This document shows, piece by piece, positions 1-9,180 of a stretch of DNA of 32,000 nucleotides (position 1 is its first letter; each line of letters begins with the position of its first letter). The translations under genes and the position numbers were made by a program. Where the stretch lies: positions 1-32,000 of the forward strand of contig CAZZUX010000035.1 of the NCBI GenBank assembly GCA_964657395.1. The letters run 5' to 3'. Origin of the DNA: G963692885 sp964657395. Its GTDB lineage: Bacteria > Acidobacteriota > Terriglobia > Terriglobales > Acidobacteriaceae. The notes under the pieces were generated by a model. The model saw nothing but the letters and a program-made list of their open reading frames with translations, had not been told where the DNA came from and ran no database searches.

Positions 1-6
1 GACGAC

Positions 7-438
7 ATGGTGGCCTTTATTGAAGGCCACGGTATGCGTAGACTTCCCGGTTTCGTCACTGAAGACGTGCCTTCTGTTCTTTGGGAAGATGAAGCCAATC
101 CGGACAGTTGGAAAGACTTTGTGGAGATGGCAAAGACGGCGTCTGCACCATTTATCACCATGAGCGATATCACTCTTGAAAAAGAGGATGTCGAAACCCT
201 GCTGGAAGATCTGCGCGACCTGAATTTTCCTGACACGGAGGCCGTTGATATCGAAGAGGCCGAGTACATGGTGAACTACGTCGGCAAGACGGGTTTTGTG
301 CAGCTTGGATTTGTGCACCAGGGCATCATGTTCCTGCATGAGAGCGCCACGGAATGGTATGAGCGTTACCAGAATCTGCTGGAGACAGCTGAGGATTTCG
401 GCAATATCGTACTGGAAGACCACTCCGAGGAAGAGTGA
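7..438 (+). CDS. Unrecognised acidic protein, coupled to recJ
   Basis: I do not recognise this family. The product is 143 aa if the ATG at 7 is used, strongly acidic (many Glu/Asp, especially residues 55-85 and the last ten residues), with no signal peptide or membrane segment, so probably cytoplasmic. The two codons before this ATG are open and in frame and the window starts there, so the true start may lie further upstream and the gene may be 5' truncated; no ribosome binding site can be judged. Its TGA stop overlaps the GTG start of recJ in the string GTGA, the classic sign of translational coupling. That points to co-expression with a repair exonuclease but does not establish a repair role. 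Confidence 0.75.
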   Translation: MVAFIEGHGMRRLPGFVTEDVPSVLWEDEANPDSWKDFVEMAKTASAPFITMSDITLEKEDVETLLEDLRDLNFPDTEAVDIEEAEYMVNYVGKTGFVQLGFVHQGIMFLHESATEWYERYQNLLETAEDFGNIVLEDHSEEE

Positions 439-2285
439 CTCCGGAGGCAGACCTAAATACGACTGAAGCTGCTCCTGCGAGCGCCGTAAGGAAAAGCCCA
501 CCGCGACTGCGCTACGGCCGCTGGCTGATCGAGGCAGTAGAATCCGAGGCTGCCGCATTGCTGGCAGCACAGGCGCAGGTACCGCTTACGCTGGCGAAGC
601 TGCTGTTGAGTCGAGGCATACACACAGCAGCCGACGCTGCTGCGTTTCTTTCGCCTTCGCTCGATCATCTGTCCGACCCCTATTCCATGCTGGGCATGCA
701 GGCCGCGGTGGATCGCATCTCGGCTGCGATCAAAGCTCGTGAGTCGATTCTCATCTATGGCGACTATGACGTAGATGGAATCGTGGCAGTCGTGCTGCTG
801 AAGACTGCTATCGAGATGCTTGGCGGGGAGGTTCGTTTTCACATCCCGCACCGTATCCGGGATGGTTACGGGATGCAGGCCGAGGTTGTTTCGAGAACGG
901 CAGCTGAGGGCGTCCGGCTGGTGATCAGCGTGGACACAGGCATCCGCGCCCACGCTGCTGCGGAAGAGGCTGAGCGGCTCGGCATCGACCTTATCGTGAC
1001 CGACCACCACTTACCGGATGCAGCTTCGCCGCTGCCGCGGGCGCTGGCTATTCTGAATCCGAATCAACCTGGGTGCGGGTATTGCTGCAAATTTCTGTGC
1101 GGCTCCGGCGTTGCCTTCAAATTGTCGCAGGCCCTACTGGAGGCGCACGATGCCCGCAACGGGACCGATCGCGCGCGCAAGAGGGTGCTTCCTTCGTTTC
1201 TCAAAATGCTGGCGCTTGCGACGGTGGCAGATGCGGTGCCGCTGCTTGGCGAAAACCGGGTGTTCGCAAGTATAGGGATTGAGCAGTTGAGGAACCCTGT
1301 CAATCCGGGCCTGCGGGCGTTGATGGAGGTAGCCGATCTCGATCCGGCGAACAAGCGTCTGACTTCAACGGATATCGGCTTCAGGCTTGCTCCACGGATC
1401 AACGCGGCAGGCCGCATGGATATCGCCTCGGATGTCGTGGATCTGTTCACGACGCGGGACGCTGCTCATGCACGGGAGCTGGCGGCAAAGCTTGAGTCCC
1501 TCAACCAGGATCGTCGAAAGACCGAACTGGAGGCGTTGACTGAGATCGAGAGGCGGCTGGCTGAGGATGCTTCTCTTTCCGAAGCGAGATGCATTGTCAT
1601 TGCGGGCGAAGGATGGCATCGAGGCGTGGTCGGCATTCTTGCCTCGCGAGTGGTGGACCGGACGGGAAAGCCGGCGCTGGTCCTGGCTTTGGAAAACGGC
1701 CAGGCGCATGGCAGTGGAAGATCCGTGGAAGGCTTTCACCTGCTGGATGCGCTGGAGAGTTGTGCAGCCTTGTTCACGCGGTTTGGCGGTCACGCGCACG
1801 CGGTTGGATTTTCGCTGCCGACCGATCGTGTGGAAGCACTGGCAGCAAGTATGGAAATACATGCAGCCAGAATGCTGACAGATGCGTCTGCGCTGCGAGT
1901 GCTTCGGTGCCATGCCGAGCTTCCGCTTACGCAGCTCACGCCGGTTCTCTTCAAGACACTTTCGCGTCTGCAACCGACCGGGCTGGGAAATCCTGAACCG
2001 ATCTTCGTTGCTCATGGTGCGAAGGTGGCAGCGCCGCCGCGCATGCTGAAAGAGAGGCACATCAAGCTGCAGCTTGCGCAGTCAAGCGGAGGACAGCAGA
2101 TCAGCTTTGCGGCTCTTGGCTGGAACATGGCCGAGCGCGTGGGTGAGCTCGGCCTGGAGGAAGGCTCGATGGTCGATGTGGCTTACGCGCTGCGCTACAA
2201 CGAACATCCTGAGTATGGCGGGCTGGAGCTAGAGATCGTGGATCTGCGTTTGGCCTCGTCCGAGGCTACTTTGCCTTTGGTTTGA
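435..2285 (+). CDS. recJ: Single-stranded-DNA-specific exonuclease RecJ
   Basis: RecJ degrades single-stranded DNA 5' to 3' in recombination (RecF pathway) and mismatch repair. The 616-aa product carries the DHH-family metal motifs in order: DYDVDG at residues 110-115, SVDTG near 165-169, the name-giving DHH at 190-192, and RINAAGRM at 321-328. A DHHA1 nucleic-acid-binding domain follows with GGHAHAVG from 451, then a C-terminal OB-like part. Length is normal for the family. The start is GTG, overlapping the previous stop by four bases, so translation is probably coupled. The last 20 bases overlap the 3' end of the M61 peptidase gene on the other strand. Confidence 0.96.
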   Translation: MTPEADLNTTEAAPASAVRKSPPRLRYGRWLIEAVESEAAALLAAQAQVPLTLAKLLLSRGIHTAADAAAFLSPSLDHLSDPYSMLGMQAAVDRISAAIKARESILIYGDYDVDGIVAVVLLKTAIEMLGGEVRFHIPHRIRDGYGMQAEVVSRTAAEGVRLVISVDTGIRAHAAAEEAERLGIDLIVTDHHLPDAASPLPRALAILNPNQPGCGYCCKFLCGSGVAFKLSQALLEAHDARNGTDRARKRVLPSFLKMLALATVADAVPLLGENRVFASIGIEQLRNPVNPGLRALMEVADLDPANKRLTSTDIGFRLAPRINAAGRMDIASDVVDLFTTRDAAHARELAAKLESLNQDRRKTELEALTEIERRLAEDASLSEARCIVIAGEGWHRGVVGILASRVVDRTGKPALVLALENGQAHGSGRSVEGFHLLDALESCAALFTRFGGHAHAVGFSLPTDRVEALAASMEIHAARMLTDASALRVLRCHAELPLTQLTPVLFKTLSRLQPTGLGNPEPIFVAHGAKVAAPPRMLKERHIKLQLAQSSGGQQISFAALGWNMAERVGELGLEEGSMVDVAYALRYNEHPEYGGLELEIVDLRLASSEATLPLV

Positions 2286-4158
2286 CGATGTCGGCGAGCA
2301 GATCCTTCTCTCCCTTCGCTGCTTCGAGATACGGATAGCGCTGACCGCCGTGATAATCGACCTTGAGCACTTTGAAGTAGCCGGTGTTGGAGACGATGAA
2401 TTCGATGGGATCGTTCGAATTTTTTGCACGGTCGATCGCATCCTTGAGCAGCGGACCTGCAAAGGCGCGTCCATTCACGGCGACGATGGTCATGGCAGGT
2501 CCGAAGCCGGCCTTGTAGGCGGGTGAATCTACCAGCACGTCAGAGACATGGCCTGATTCGGCGACACGGATGCCAAGCGACCACCACGCATTCACGTTCG
2601 TGTTATCGCTTTCTTCTGCTTTCGCGTACTCAGTAGGTTTTTCCGCATACTTCAGTGTGTAGCCACCGCGAGTGACGCCCTGCAGCGGTGCGTGGTCTGC
2701 CTTGCTGTGGAGACGCTCGTTGAGGAATCCTGCCCAGTCATTCGGGACGACTGCGTTCAGGCCTGCCACCACATCCTCAAAGGTGTACGGAACGACGCTG
2801 GGCGCAGTGTTTCCTCCCAGGCCGTGGAAGGCAGCGCAGAAGTCATCCAAACTCTTGCTGCCGTTGCTCATTTTCCGGATGGTGGTGTCGACGTCCAGCC
2901 AGACGAGTTCGCCTTCGGGATAGTAGTCGACGCTGCGACGCCAGTTGTCCCACTGGCTGCCGGTGCTGTAGAGGATCTGCGCTGCAGTGGCGGTGTCTTC
3001 CAGGTCGCGCCAGGTGCGTCCGGGTCGTGCGTCCATGGTGGCCGCAGTCATCGCGAGATTCTGACGATACTGTTCGGCAGTCCAGATGCCGCTGCGCGCA
3101 GCAAGAACATCGCCCAGGTACTGGGTGAGTCCTTCGTAAACCCAGAGCAGATCGCCTTTCATGGGGAGCTGGTAGTTCGACGTAGCGAGGCCTGCCGGGC
3201 GCCGGTATTTTCCATTCCAGGAGTGAGTGAATTCGTGTGGAAGCAGGTCACCGGAGAGGAGCTCCTGATCGGGATCAAGGAAGGTCCTCTCCGGAACGCG
3301 GTCGTCGCTGGACTGATGATGCTCAAGACCGAAGTGCGCGACCTGGTCGCTCAGCGTGACAAGGAAATGATAGCTGCCGTAATGCCGCGACTTGTACAAG
3401 GCGCCGGTCTCGCGCACGAGCTTGCCGAAGGCTGCAAGAGATTGCGGTTTGAGTTCCAGGTCTTCGGGTCCATCTGCAGCAAGATCGAGAAAATGTCTGG
3501 GCGACAGTTCCGGAGCGAGGGGCACTTCGCGGAAGTATTTGCCTGCCAGCAAAGGTGAGTCGACCAGCTGTTCCAGCGACACTGTGTTGAAGGCGGGATC
3601 ACTGGAGCCGCCTGCGTTCTTTTCGAGTGCTGTACCGAACTGCCAGCCCTCTGGAAGCTTGACTGCGGGCGAGAACATGACCTCGGCAGCATTCGCGCCG
3701 TCCGGATAGAGCACAACTTCGTTCCAGCTGAGCATGGCGAGGTTGGCACTTGTGGATGCGCCAGCGGAAAAGCCGGAAGCAGCCGCGGTCGCAAGGAAAT
3801 CAAGTTTTGCGCCGACACTGGTGACACCTTCAGGGACATCGATGCGGAAGGTGAACATATTCACACTGTCGCGTCGCCATGGAAGGTCTTTGCCCCCGGC
3901 CATGAAGTGCAGCCCGGCAAGATTGTCGATAGGGCCGGTCGGGCCATGCTCGCCGGGGATCCATTCCGGATAGACGAAGGTGTTTGTGCCGGCATGTACA
4001 GGCAGGGTAAGCTGCGCGTGCAGGATCTTGCGTGGTGCGTCTGTCATGTCCACGGTTACGTGAATGGGCTGCGTTGAAGATTGTGCGAGGGCGGGTGATG
4101 CGGCAGTGCAGGCAGCCAAGAGTGCTGGGACGAGCAGAAGATTTCGGACGAGCGGCAA
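2266..4158 (-). CDS. Secreted M61-family (glycyl aminopeptidase-like) metallopeptidase with PDZ domain
   Basis: A 630-aa zinc peptidase of the M61 family, which removes N-terminal residues from peptides. A Sec signal peptide is visible (hydrophobic stretch at residues 5-22, then ALAQ), so it should act in the periplasm or outside. The zinc motif HEFTH lies at 308-312, followed by the family hallmark SWNGKYRRP; Glu342 in YEGLTQY is the likely third ligand. A PDZ domain occupies roughly residues 530-600. The start is taken as TTG at 4158 because a GGAGG ribosome binding site sits five bases upstream and the signal peptide begins there. The 3' end overlaps recJ by 20 bases. Divergent from tmk, with 48 bases between start codons. 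Confidence 0.92.
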   Translation of the reverse strand: MPLVRNLLLVPALLAACTAASPALAQSSTQPIHVTVDMTDAPRKILHAQLTLPVHAGTNTFVYPEWIPGEHGPTGPIDNLAGLHFMAGGKDLPWRRDSVNMFTFRIDVPEGVTSVGAKLDFLATAAASGFSAGASTSANLAMLSWNEVVLYPDGANAAEVMFSPAVKLPEGWQFGTALEKNAGGSSDPAFNTVSLEQLVDSPLLAGKYFREVPLAPELSPRHFLDLAADGPEDLELKPQSLAAFGKLVRETGALYKSRHYGSYHFLVTLSDQVAHFGLEHHQSSDDRVPERTFLDPDQELLSGDLLPHEFTHSWNGKYRRPAGLATSNYQLPMKGDLLWVYEGLTQYLGDVLAARSGIWTAEQYRQNLAMTAATMDARPGRTWRDLEDTATAAQILYSTGSQWDNWRRSVDYYPEGELVWLDVDTTIRKMSNGSKSLDDFCAAFHGLGGNTAPSVVPYTFEDVVAGLNAVVPNDWAGFLNERLHSKADHAPLQGVTRGGYTLKYAEKPTEYAKAEESDNTNVNAWWSLGIRVAESGHVSDVLVDSPAYKAGFGPAMTIVAVNGRAFAGPLLKDAIDRAKNSNDPIEFIVSNTGYFKVLKVDYHGGQRYPYLEAAKGEKDLLADIVKPKAK

Positions 4159-4194
4159 ACCATCCTCCAGATGTTGTTTCGGATAGGGCGATGG

Positions 4195-4200
4195 TACACT
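4195..4200 (+). promoter_or_regulatory. -10-like hexamer six bases before tmk ATG
   Basis: TACACT, preceded by GG, ends exactly six bases before the tmk start codon and there is no Shine-Dalgarno sequence. A weak -35 (TTGTTT, 4174-4179) lies 15 bases upstream. If it is a promoter the mRNA would be essentially leaderless. Confidence 0.4.
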
Positions 4201-4206
4201 GCAGCC

Positions 4207-4878
4207 ATGTCGCGCGGCTTCTTTCTGACCTTTGAAGGTCTCGACGGCTCAGGCAAATCCACACAAGTCAAGAAGCTGGCCAGGACGCTGCAGGCTGCCG
4301 GCGAGTCACTGGTGACAACTCGCCAGCCTGGCGGGACGCCGATCGGCGACCGTATTCGCGCTCTGCTGCTGGACAGCCGTGGTGAGAGCCCGGCGGCGTA
4401 TGCGGAGCTGGCATTGATGTTTGCTGACCGCGCGCAATGCGTGGAACAGATTATTCTGCCTGCCCTGGCTGAAAGGAAGATTGTGATCTGCGACCGGTTT
4501 ACGGATTCCACTGAGGCTTACCAGGGTGGAGGTCGCGGTCTTGGCAGCGAGACGGTCCGCTCACTGCATAAGGCGCTTTGTGGTGATCTGCAGCCGGATT
4601 TGACGATCCTGCTTTTGCCGCCGCTGGCGCTTTCTCTTTCGAGGGCGCGTCTGCGCAACCAGCGCATCAGTGCTGCTACGGGGAGTGATGAAAATCGCTT
4701 CGAGCGGCTGGATGATTCATTCTTCCAGAAGGTTTACGAGGTGTATCGCACGATAGCGCAGCGCGACGATATGCGTGTGGTCGCAATCAGCAACGATGGC
4801 AGCGCAGAGATCATCGCAAGCATTATCCTGAAGCTGGTGACGGAAAGACTCAGCAGCTTCCGGAATCAAGCCAGCTAG
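4207..4878 (+). CDS. tmk: Thymidylate kinase
   Basis: Phosphorylates dTMP to dTDP with ATP, an essential step of dTTP synthesis in the cytoplasm. The 223-aa product begins MSRGFFLTFEG and holds the P-loop GLDGSGKST (residues 11-19), a TRQPGGTPIG segment corresponding to the dTMP-binding DREPGGT motif, and DRF at 96-98 followed by STEAYQGGGRGL. I choose the ATG at 4207 rather than the in-frame ATG at 4171 because family members start just before the first beta strand of the P-loop domain. No ribosome binding site precedes it, but a -10-like hexamer does. The P450 gene follows 18 bases downstream and may be co-transcribed. Confidence 0.95.
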   Translation: MSRGFFLTFEGLDGSGKSTQVKKLARTLQAAGESLVTTRQPGGTPIGDRIRALLLDSRGESPAAYAELALMFADRAQCVEQIILPALAERKIVICDRFTDSTEAYQGGGRGLGSETVRSLHKALCGDLQPDLTILLLPPLALSLSRARLRNQRISAATGSDENRFERLDDSFFQKVYEVYRTIAQRDDMRVVAISNDGSAEIIASIILKLVTERLSSFRNQAS

Positions 4879-4896
4879 ATTGCAAGAGTTCGAAAC

Positions 4897-6384
4897 ATGG
4901 CAACAACGATCCCTCCCAGAAACGAAGACCGGCAGGACGAGCCGGTTGAACTCGCAGAGAGCGGTGTTGAAGCCGTTGAACGGGAAGGCGACTTCAGCTT
5001 TCCACCGGGCCTGAAGCTGAACCTGCCTTTTTACATTCTTCGCCGCTTCTTCAAGGCGTCAAATCCTATTGCGCTGTTCGAGCACCTGGCAAAGACTTAC
5101 GGTTCGATTTCTCACTACAAGCTGGGCTGGCAGCACATTGTCTTTTTGAATGATCCGGAGATGATCCGGGAGATCCTGATCAACCAGCCGCAGTACTTCA
5201 TCAAGGAACGCACGCAGCGGCGCATGAAGATTCTGCTGGGTGAGGGGCTCATCACGAGCGAAGGCCGCTTCCACATGCGACAGCGGCGGATCGCAGCTCC
5301 TGCGTTTCATCGCCAGCGGATACATGCTTATGCGGAAAGCATGGTGGAGAGTGCGCGCTCGATGCGTGAATCGTGGAAAGAAAAAGCCGTGTCGGGCATG
5401 CCAATCGAGATTGGCGCAGAGATGATGCACCTGTCGCTGGAGATTGTCGCGAGGACTTTGTTCAACACCGAGGTGACGGCAGAGATCCGAGAGATCAATC
5501 GCGAAGTGAACGCGATTATGGATGTCTACAATCTGCTGATTGCCCTGCCGCAGGCAGAGAAGTATCTCGGAGCGCCAATACCAGGCCTGATTCGTTTTCG
5601 GCGGGCACGTGCGCGGTTAGACGCGGTAGTTCACAAGATGATTGCCGATCGCAGGCAGGCGATGCTGACGGACGATGTGGATCATGGCGATCTATTATCC
5701 ATGCTGATGTGTTCGCGCGATGAAGAGTCGGCAGCTGAAGGCGAATCTGCTGGTATGACCGATGAGCAGCTGCGTGACGAGTTGCTCACCATCTTTCTGG
5801 CGGGCTATGAAACGACAGCGAATGCGCTCACATGGACATGGCTGCTGCTGACGCAGAATCCGCAGGCAGCCGACCGGTTCTACGAAGAAGTGGATACAGT
5901 GCTCGGCGGGCATTTACCGACGCTGGAAGATGTGCCGAAGCTGCGTTATACCGAGCAGGTGTTTGCGGAATCGATGCGGCTGTACCCGCCGGCATGGGCG
6001 ATGGGAAGGCAGGCGATCGAGCCCTTCAAACTGGGCCGATACTCTTTTCCGAAAGACACTTACTTCTTCTTCAGCCAGTACATCATTCAACGGAGTGCAA
6101 GATTTTTTCCGGATCCCCTGCGATTTGACCCTGACCGTTTCACTCCTGAAAACAAGGCCGGCCGGCCCCGCTTCGCATACTTCCCTTTTGGTGGTGGCGG
6201 CAGGCAGTGCATTGGTGAAGCGTTCGCGTGGATGGAAGGGGTACTGCTGCTTGCGACCTTTGCGCAGAAATGGCGTATGGAGCTGGTGCCTGGTCCTATT
6301 CAGAATGCAGAGCACGTGCAGCCAAAGATTACGCTTCGCCCGAAATACCCGATCTTCATGCGCCTTCATCTCCGTCAAGGCTGA
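4897..6384 (+). CDS. Cytochrome P450
   Basis: A 495-aa haem-thiolate monooxygenase. All P450 signatures are present: the I-helix oxygen-activation motif AGYETT (302-307), the K-helix ExxR as ESMR (358-361), and the haem-binding loop FGGGGRQCIG (431-440) with the proximal cysteine at 438. There is no clear N-terminal membrane anchor. The pattern resembles CYP102/CYP4-type fatty-acid or hydrocarbon hydroxylases, but the substrate cannot be read from sequence. No reductase domain is fused and no ferredoxin or ferredoxin reductase gene lies in the window, so its electron donor is encoded elsewhere. It starts 18 bases after tmk; a weak AAGAG lies eight bases before the ATG. Confidence 0.95.
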   Translation: MATTIPPRNEDRQDEPVELAESGVEAVEREGDFSFPPGLKLNLPFYILRRFFKASNPIALFEHLAKTYGSISHYKLGWQHIVFLNDPEMIREILINQPQYFIKERTQRRMKILLGEGLITSEGRFHMRQRRIAAPAFHRQRIHAYAESMVESARSMRESWKEKAVSGMPIEIGAEMMHLSLEIVARTLFNTEVTAEIREINREVNAIMDVYNLLIALPQAEKYLGAPIPGLIRFRRARARLDAVVHKMIADRRQAMLTDDVDHGDLLSMLMCSRDEESAAEGESAGMTDEQLRDELLTIFLAGYETTANALTWTWLLLTQNPQAADRFYEEVDTVLGGHLPTLEDVPKLRYTEQVFAESMRLYPPAWAMGRQAIEPFKLGRYSFPKDTYFFFSQYIIQRSARFFPDPLRFDPDRFTPENKAGRPRFAYFPFGGGGRQCIGEAFAWMEGVLLLATFAQKWRMELVPGPIQNAEHVQPKITLRPKYPIFMRLHLRQG

Positions 6385-6444
6385 ATCCCCTACTTTCGTT
6401 GCGGCATCAGAGTAGCCAGGAACAGTTTCATTCGAGGGTGGATC

Positions 6445-6717
6445 ATGAGATTTCTTCGTTCTACGATGGCACCATTGCTGCTTGCTTCCCTGCTGACCTC
6501 TGTGCCGTCCTTCGCCATGCAGGATAGTTCGGCGCCCGGTGCAACGGCGCCCAAGACGGATTCGCAAAAGAAGCAGGAAAAGGCGGAGAAGAAGCAGCTG
6601 AAGGAGAACCAGAAGGCTGACAAGGCGAAAGCGAATGCAGCCAAGCAGCAGCAGAAAGCGATGGAGGCCCAGGACAAAGCAGCCAAGGATTCGCAGAAGG
6701 CAACTGCCAACCACTGA
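6445..6717 (+). CDS. Small secreted Lys/Gln/Ala-rich protein
   Basis: A 90-aa protein with a signal peptide (MRFLRST, then a hydrophobic core, cleavage near SFA-MQD). The mature part is almost entirely Lys, Ala, Gln, Glu and Asn from residue 40 onward, with a heptad-like pattern that suggests a charged helix or coiled coil. A GAGGG ribosome binding site lies upstream of the ATG. I do not recognise a named family; proteins of this composition could bind nucleic acid, polyanionic envelope material or simply be low-complexity periplasmic filler. No function is proposed. Confidence 0.7.
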   Translation: MRFLRSTMAPLLLASLLTSVPSFAMQDSSAPGATAPKTDSQKKQEKAEKKQLKENQKADKAKANAAKQQQKAMEAQDKAAKDSQKATANH

Positions 6718-6790
6718 GTCGCTCCAGATTGCGGTGGTGGATCTCATCCGGATGTCGATGTGATCGTGGTGATACTATCGCTGACATCGC

Positions 6791-8068
6791 ATGCGAGCTT
6801 CACGCTTCCAACTGATTTTTCTGATCGGGCTGTGGCCGGTGTTGCCTTTTGCGCAGGCACAGACACAGCCGACTGTTCTTCGAGCAGCCCACGTTCTTGT
6901 CATCGAGAGCGGCGAGCTGATTTCACCTGGCGAAGTGCTGGTGGACAATTCCCGCATCCAGCAGGTCGGCTCGACTGTGCCGCATCCGCCGGGAGTGTCG
7001 GTCCTTGATCTGGGCGATCTGACCCTGATGCCCGGCCTGATCGATGCGCACGTGCACCTCTTCCTTCACCCGGGCGACGAAGAATTACAGACTGTGAAGG
7101 AGTCGGTACCGGAGCGCACCGTGCTGGCATCGCTTGCTGCCCGCGATGATTTGATGGCGGGCTTCACAGCCGAACGAGATATGGGTACAGAGGGTGCGGG
7201 GTCGGCGGACACCGCGATTCGGGATGCCATCAATCATGGCCTGATTCCTGGTCCACGTATGCGGATCAGCGGTAATGCGATCAGTGTTCTTGGCGGACAC
7301 GAAGACGCTCTCCACTTCAATCCCGAACAACATGTCCTGGGCAATGCTACCTATGCCGAGAATGCGGATCAGCTGGTGACGGTGATCCGCGAGCAGTTAA
7401 AAGAAGGCGCAGACTTCATCAAGATTTACGAAACCGGCAAAGATGAAGTGCGTAACGGCGCGTTTGCGACGACCTGGCAATACAGCGAGCCTCAACTTGC
7501 GGCTGCGATCACAGAAACTGCCCGGCAGCATACGCGAGTAGGCGTGCACTGTACGGGTGAGCCGGGAGCGTCCTATGCAGTGCAGGCAGGTGTAGCGTCT
7601 GTCGACCATGCCTACCAGCTGAGTGACGAGACGATGAAGCAGATGCGCGAAAAGCACATCTTCGCGGTGCCAACATTCGCCGTCACCGAGTATTTCGCGG
7701 ACCATGCTGCTACGCCGGAGGGTGCAGCGCTGGAACGCAAACTGCAGGTGTTTCACGCGGAGCAGTTCAGGCGCCAGCTTGCGGCGAAAGTGCCGATGGC
7801 CATGGGCTCCGATGTTGGTCCTTTTCCCCATGGAACGCAGGCGCGGGAGCTGGAACTGATGGTGGAATACGGTATGACGCCTCTTGCTGCGCTGCAGGCC
7901 GACTTAATAAATGGAGCTGAACTGCTGGACTGGGCGGGACAGATCGGTTCACTGAAGCCCGGCTATTATGCCGATGTCATCGGTGTTGCGGGTAATCCGC
8001 TGACGAATATCAGCGTTCTCAAGCAGGTCCATTTTGTGATGAAAGATGGCATCGTCTACCGCAGGTAG
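6791..8068 (+). CDS. Exported metal-dependent amidohydrolase (imidazolonepropionase/prolidase-like)
   Basis: A 425-aa amidohydrolase-superfamily enzyme with a signal peptide (residues 1-24, cleavage after AQA). Metal ligands are visible: HVH at 87-89, the probable carboxylated Lys211 in DFIKIYETG, His253 in GVHCTG, His273 in VDHAY and Asp341 in GSDVGP. The C-terminal stretch GYYADVIGVAGNPL is the usual beta-sandwich return strand. Homologues with this layout cleave Xaa-Pro or other dipeptides or cyclic amides; the exact substrate is not readable. It is followed 31 bases later by an exported isoaspartyl peptidase, so the two probably form a peptide-salvage operon. No ribosome binding site is evident; a TACTAT (6773-6778) lies 12 bases before the ATG. 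Confidence 0.9.
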   Translation: MRASRFQLIFLIGLWPVLPFAQAQTQPTVLRAAHVLVIESGELISPGEVLVDNSRIQQVGSTVPHPPGVSVLDLGDLTLMPGLIDAHVHLFLHPGDEELQTVKESVPERTVLASLAARDDLMAGFTAERDMGTEGAGSADTAIRDAINHGLIPGPRMRISGNAISVLGGHEDALHFNPEQHVLGNATYAENADQLVTVIREQLKEGADFIKIYETGKDEVRNGAFATTWQYSEPQLAAAITETARQHTRVGVHCTGEPGASYAVQAGVASVDHAYQLSDETMKQMREKHIFAVPTFAVTEYFADHAATPEGAALERKLQVFHAEQFRRQLAAKVPMAMGSDVGPFPHGTQARELELMVEYGMTPLAALQADLINGAELLDWAGQIGSLKPGYYADVIGVAGNPLTNISVLKQVHFVMKDGIVYRR

Positions 8069-8099
8069 TGCGGTGTCGAAGCTGGTGAGAGAGGTTTTG

Positions 8100-9149
8100 A
8101 TGCGCTGGCTGCCGGCCTTGTCGATGCTCATGATGACTGCCGCTGTTCCTGCTTTTTCGCAGACGCCACAGGCTCACACCTGGGCCATCGTGGTGCATGG
8201 TGGCGCAGGTGTGATTGAACGCAAGACCATGGATGCGAAGACCGAGGCGGCCTATCGAGCTTCCATGACGGAAGCGATCCATCGCGGAGCCGATGTTCTG
8301 AAGAGAGGAGGCTCGAGCCTCGATGCTGTCGAAGCGTCCATCCGCTTGCTGGAGGACAACCCGCTCTTCAATGCGGGCAAGGGAGCAGTGTTTACGGCGG
8401 ACGGGCACAATGAGCTGGATGCGGCCATCATGGATGGTTCGACGCTGAAGGCTGGTGCTGTTGCCGGTGTGACACGTACGAAGAACCCGATTACGCTGGC
8501 CCGTGCGGTGATGGAGAAGTCGCCTCACGTGATGCTGATCGGGCCGGGAGCCGACAGTTTTGCGGCTGCCAGCGGGCTGGAGATGGTGGATCCCAGCTAC
8601 TTCTTTACGGAACGGCGCTGGGAGAGCCTGATCAGGCAGTTAAAGGAGGAAGGCAAGCCGCTTCCCGTGCGACCGGCCAATGCTCCTCGTCCGCCGGGCC
8701 CATCCGCGTTCGTCGAGACGCCTGGAGCTCACAAGTACGGGACAGTGGGAGTAGTCGCCCTGGATCGGCAGGGCAATATCGCGGCGGGCACATCGACGGG
8801 GGGCATCCAAGCAAAACAGTATGGCCGCGTGGGGGATTCACCGATTATCGGCGCGGGAACCTATGCTTCGAATGAATCGTGTGCTGTGTCGGCAACGGGA
8901 GCAGGGGAATACTTCATCCGGCTGACGGTTGCACGGGAGATCTGTGCCCTGGTTGAGTACAAAAAGATGCCGCTGCAGGCAGCAGCAGACGATGTGATTC
9001 ATCGACAGCTGGCTGCTATTCATGGAGACGGCGGCATCATCGCTTTGACGCAGGATGGGCAGCTGGCGTGGAGCTTTAACACGCCTGGAATGTACCGGGC
9101 GCGCCTTTCGGAGAATGGGAAAGAACAGGTGTCGATTTTACCAGGATGA
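8100..9149 (+). CDS. Isoaspartyl peptidase / plant-type L-asparaginase (Ntn hydrolase), exported
   Basis: A 349-aa precursor that should self-cleave into two subunits; the family hydrolyses beta-aspartyl dipeptides and asparagine. VVHGGAG (31-37) marks the N-terminus of the family fold, and autoprocessing is expected at HKYG|TVGVVALD, freeing the nucleophile Thr215. TSTGG at 231-235 is the conserved substrate-binding strand. A signal peptide (residues 1-20, cleavage near AFS-QTP) indicates export. I choose the ATG at 8100 rather than the upstream in-frame ATG at 8046, which overlaps the preceding gene, because a GAGAGAGG ribosome binding site and the signal peptide fit 8100. Probable operon with the amidohydrolase. 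Confidence 0.93.
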   Translation: MRWLPALSMLMMTAAVPAFSQTPQAHTWAIVVHGGAGVIERKTMDAKTEAAYRASMTEAIHRGADVLKRGGSSLDAVEASIRLLEDNPLFNAGKGAVFTADGHNELDAAIMDGSTLKAGAVAGVTRTKNPITLARAVMEKSPHVMLIGPGADSFAAASGLEMVDPSYFFTERRWESLIRQLKEEGKPLPVRPANAPRPPGPSAFVETPGAHKYGTVGVVALDRQGNIAAGTSTGGIQAKQYGRVGDSPIIGAGTYASNESCAVSATGAGEYFIRLTVAREICALVEYKKMPLQAAADDVIHRQLAAIHGDGGIIALTQDGQLAWSFNTPGMYRARLSENGKEQVSILPG

Positions 9150-9180
9150 GCCATAGCTCTCAGGAACGCACACCCTGACT

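Noticed and set aside
2692..3558. Long open frame (288 codons) on the plus strand
   Set aside because: Antisense to the well-supported M61 peptidase; no ribosome binding site or family motif.
6706..6740. Imperfect inverted repeat (ACCACTG / CGGTGGT) after the Lys-rich small gene
   Set aside because: Stem is short and mismatched with a long loop and no T run; not a credible terminator.
5914..6747. Leucine-rich minus-strand frame looking like a membrane protein
   Set aside because: The Leu run is the antisense of the Lys/Gln-rich small secreted protein, and the rest is antisense to the P450.
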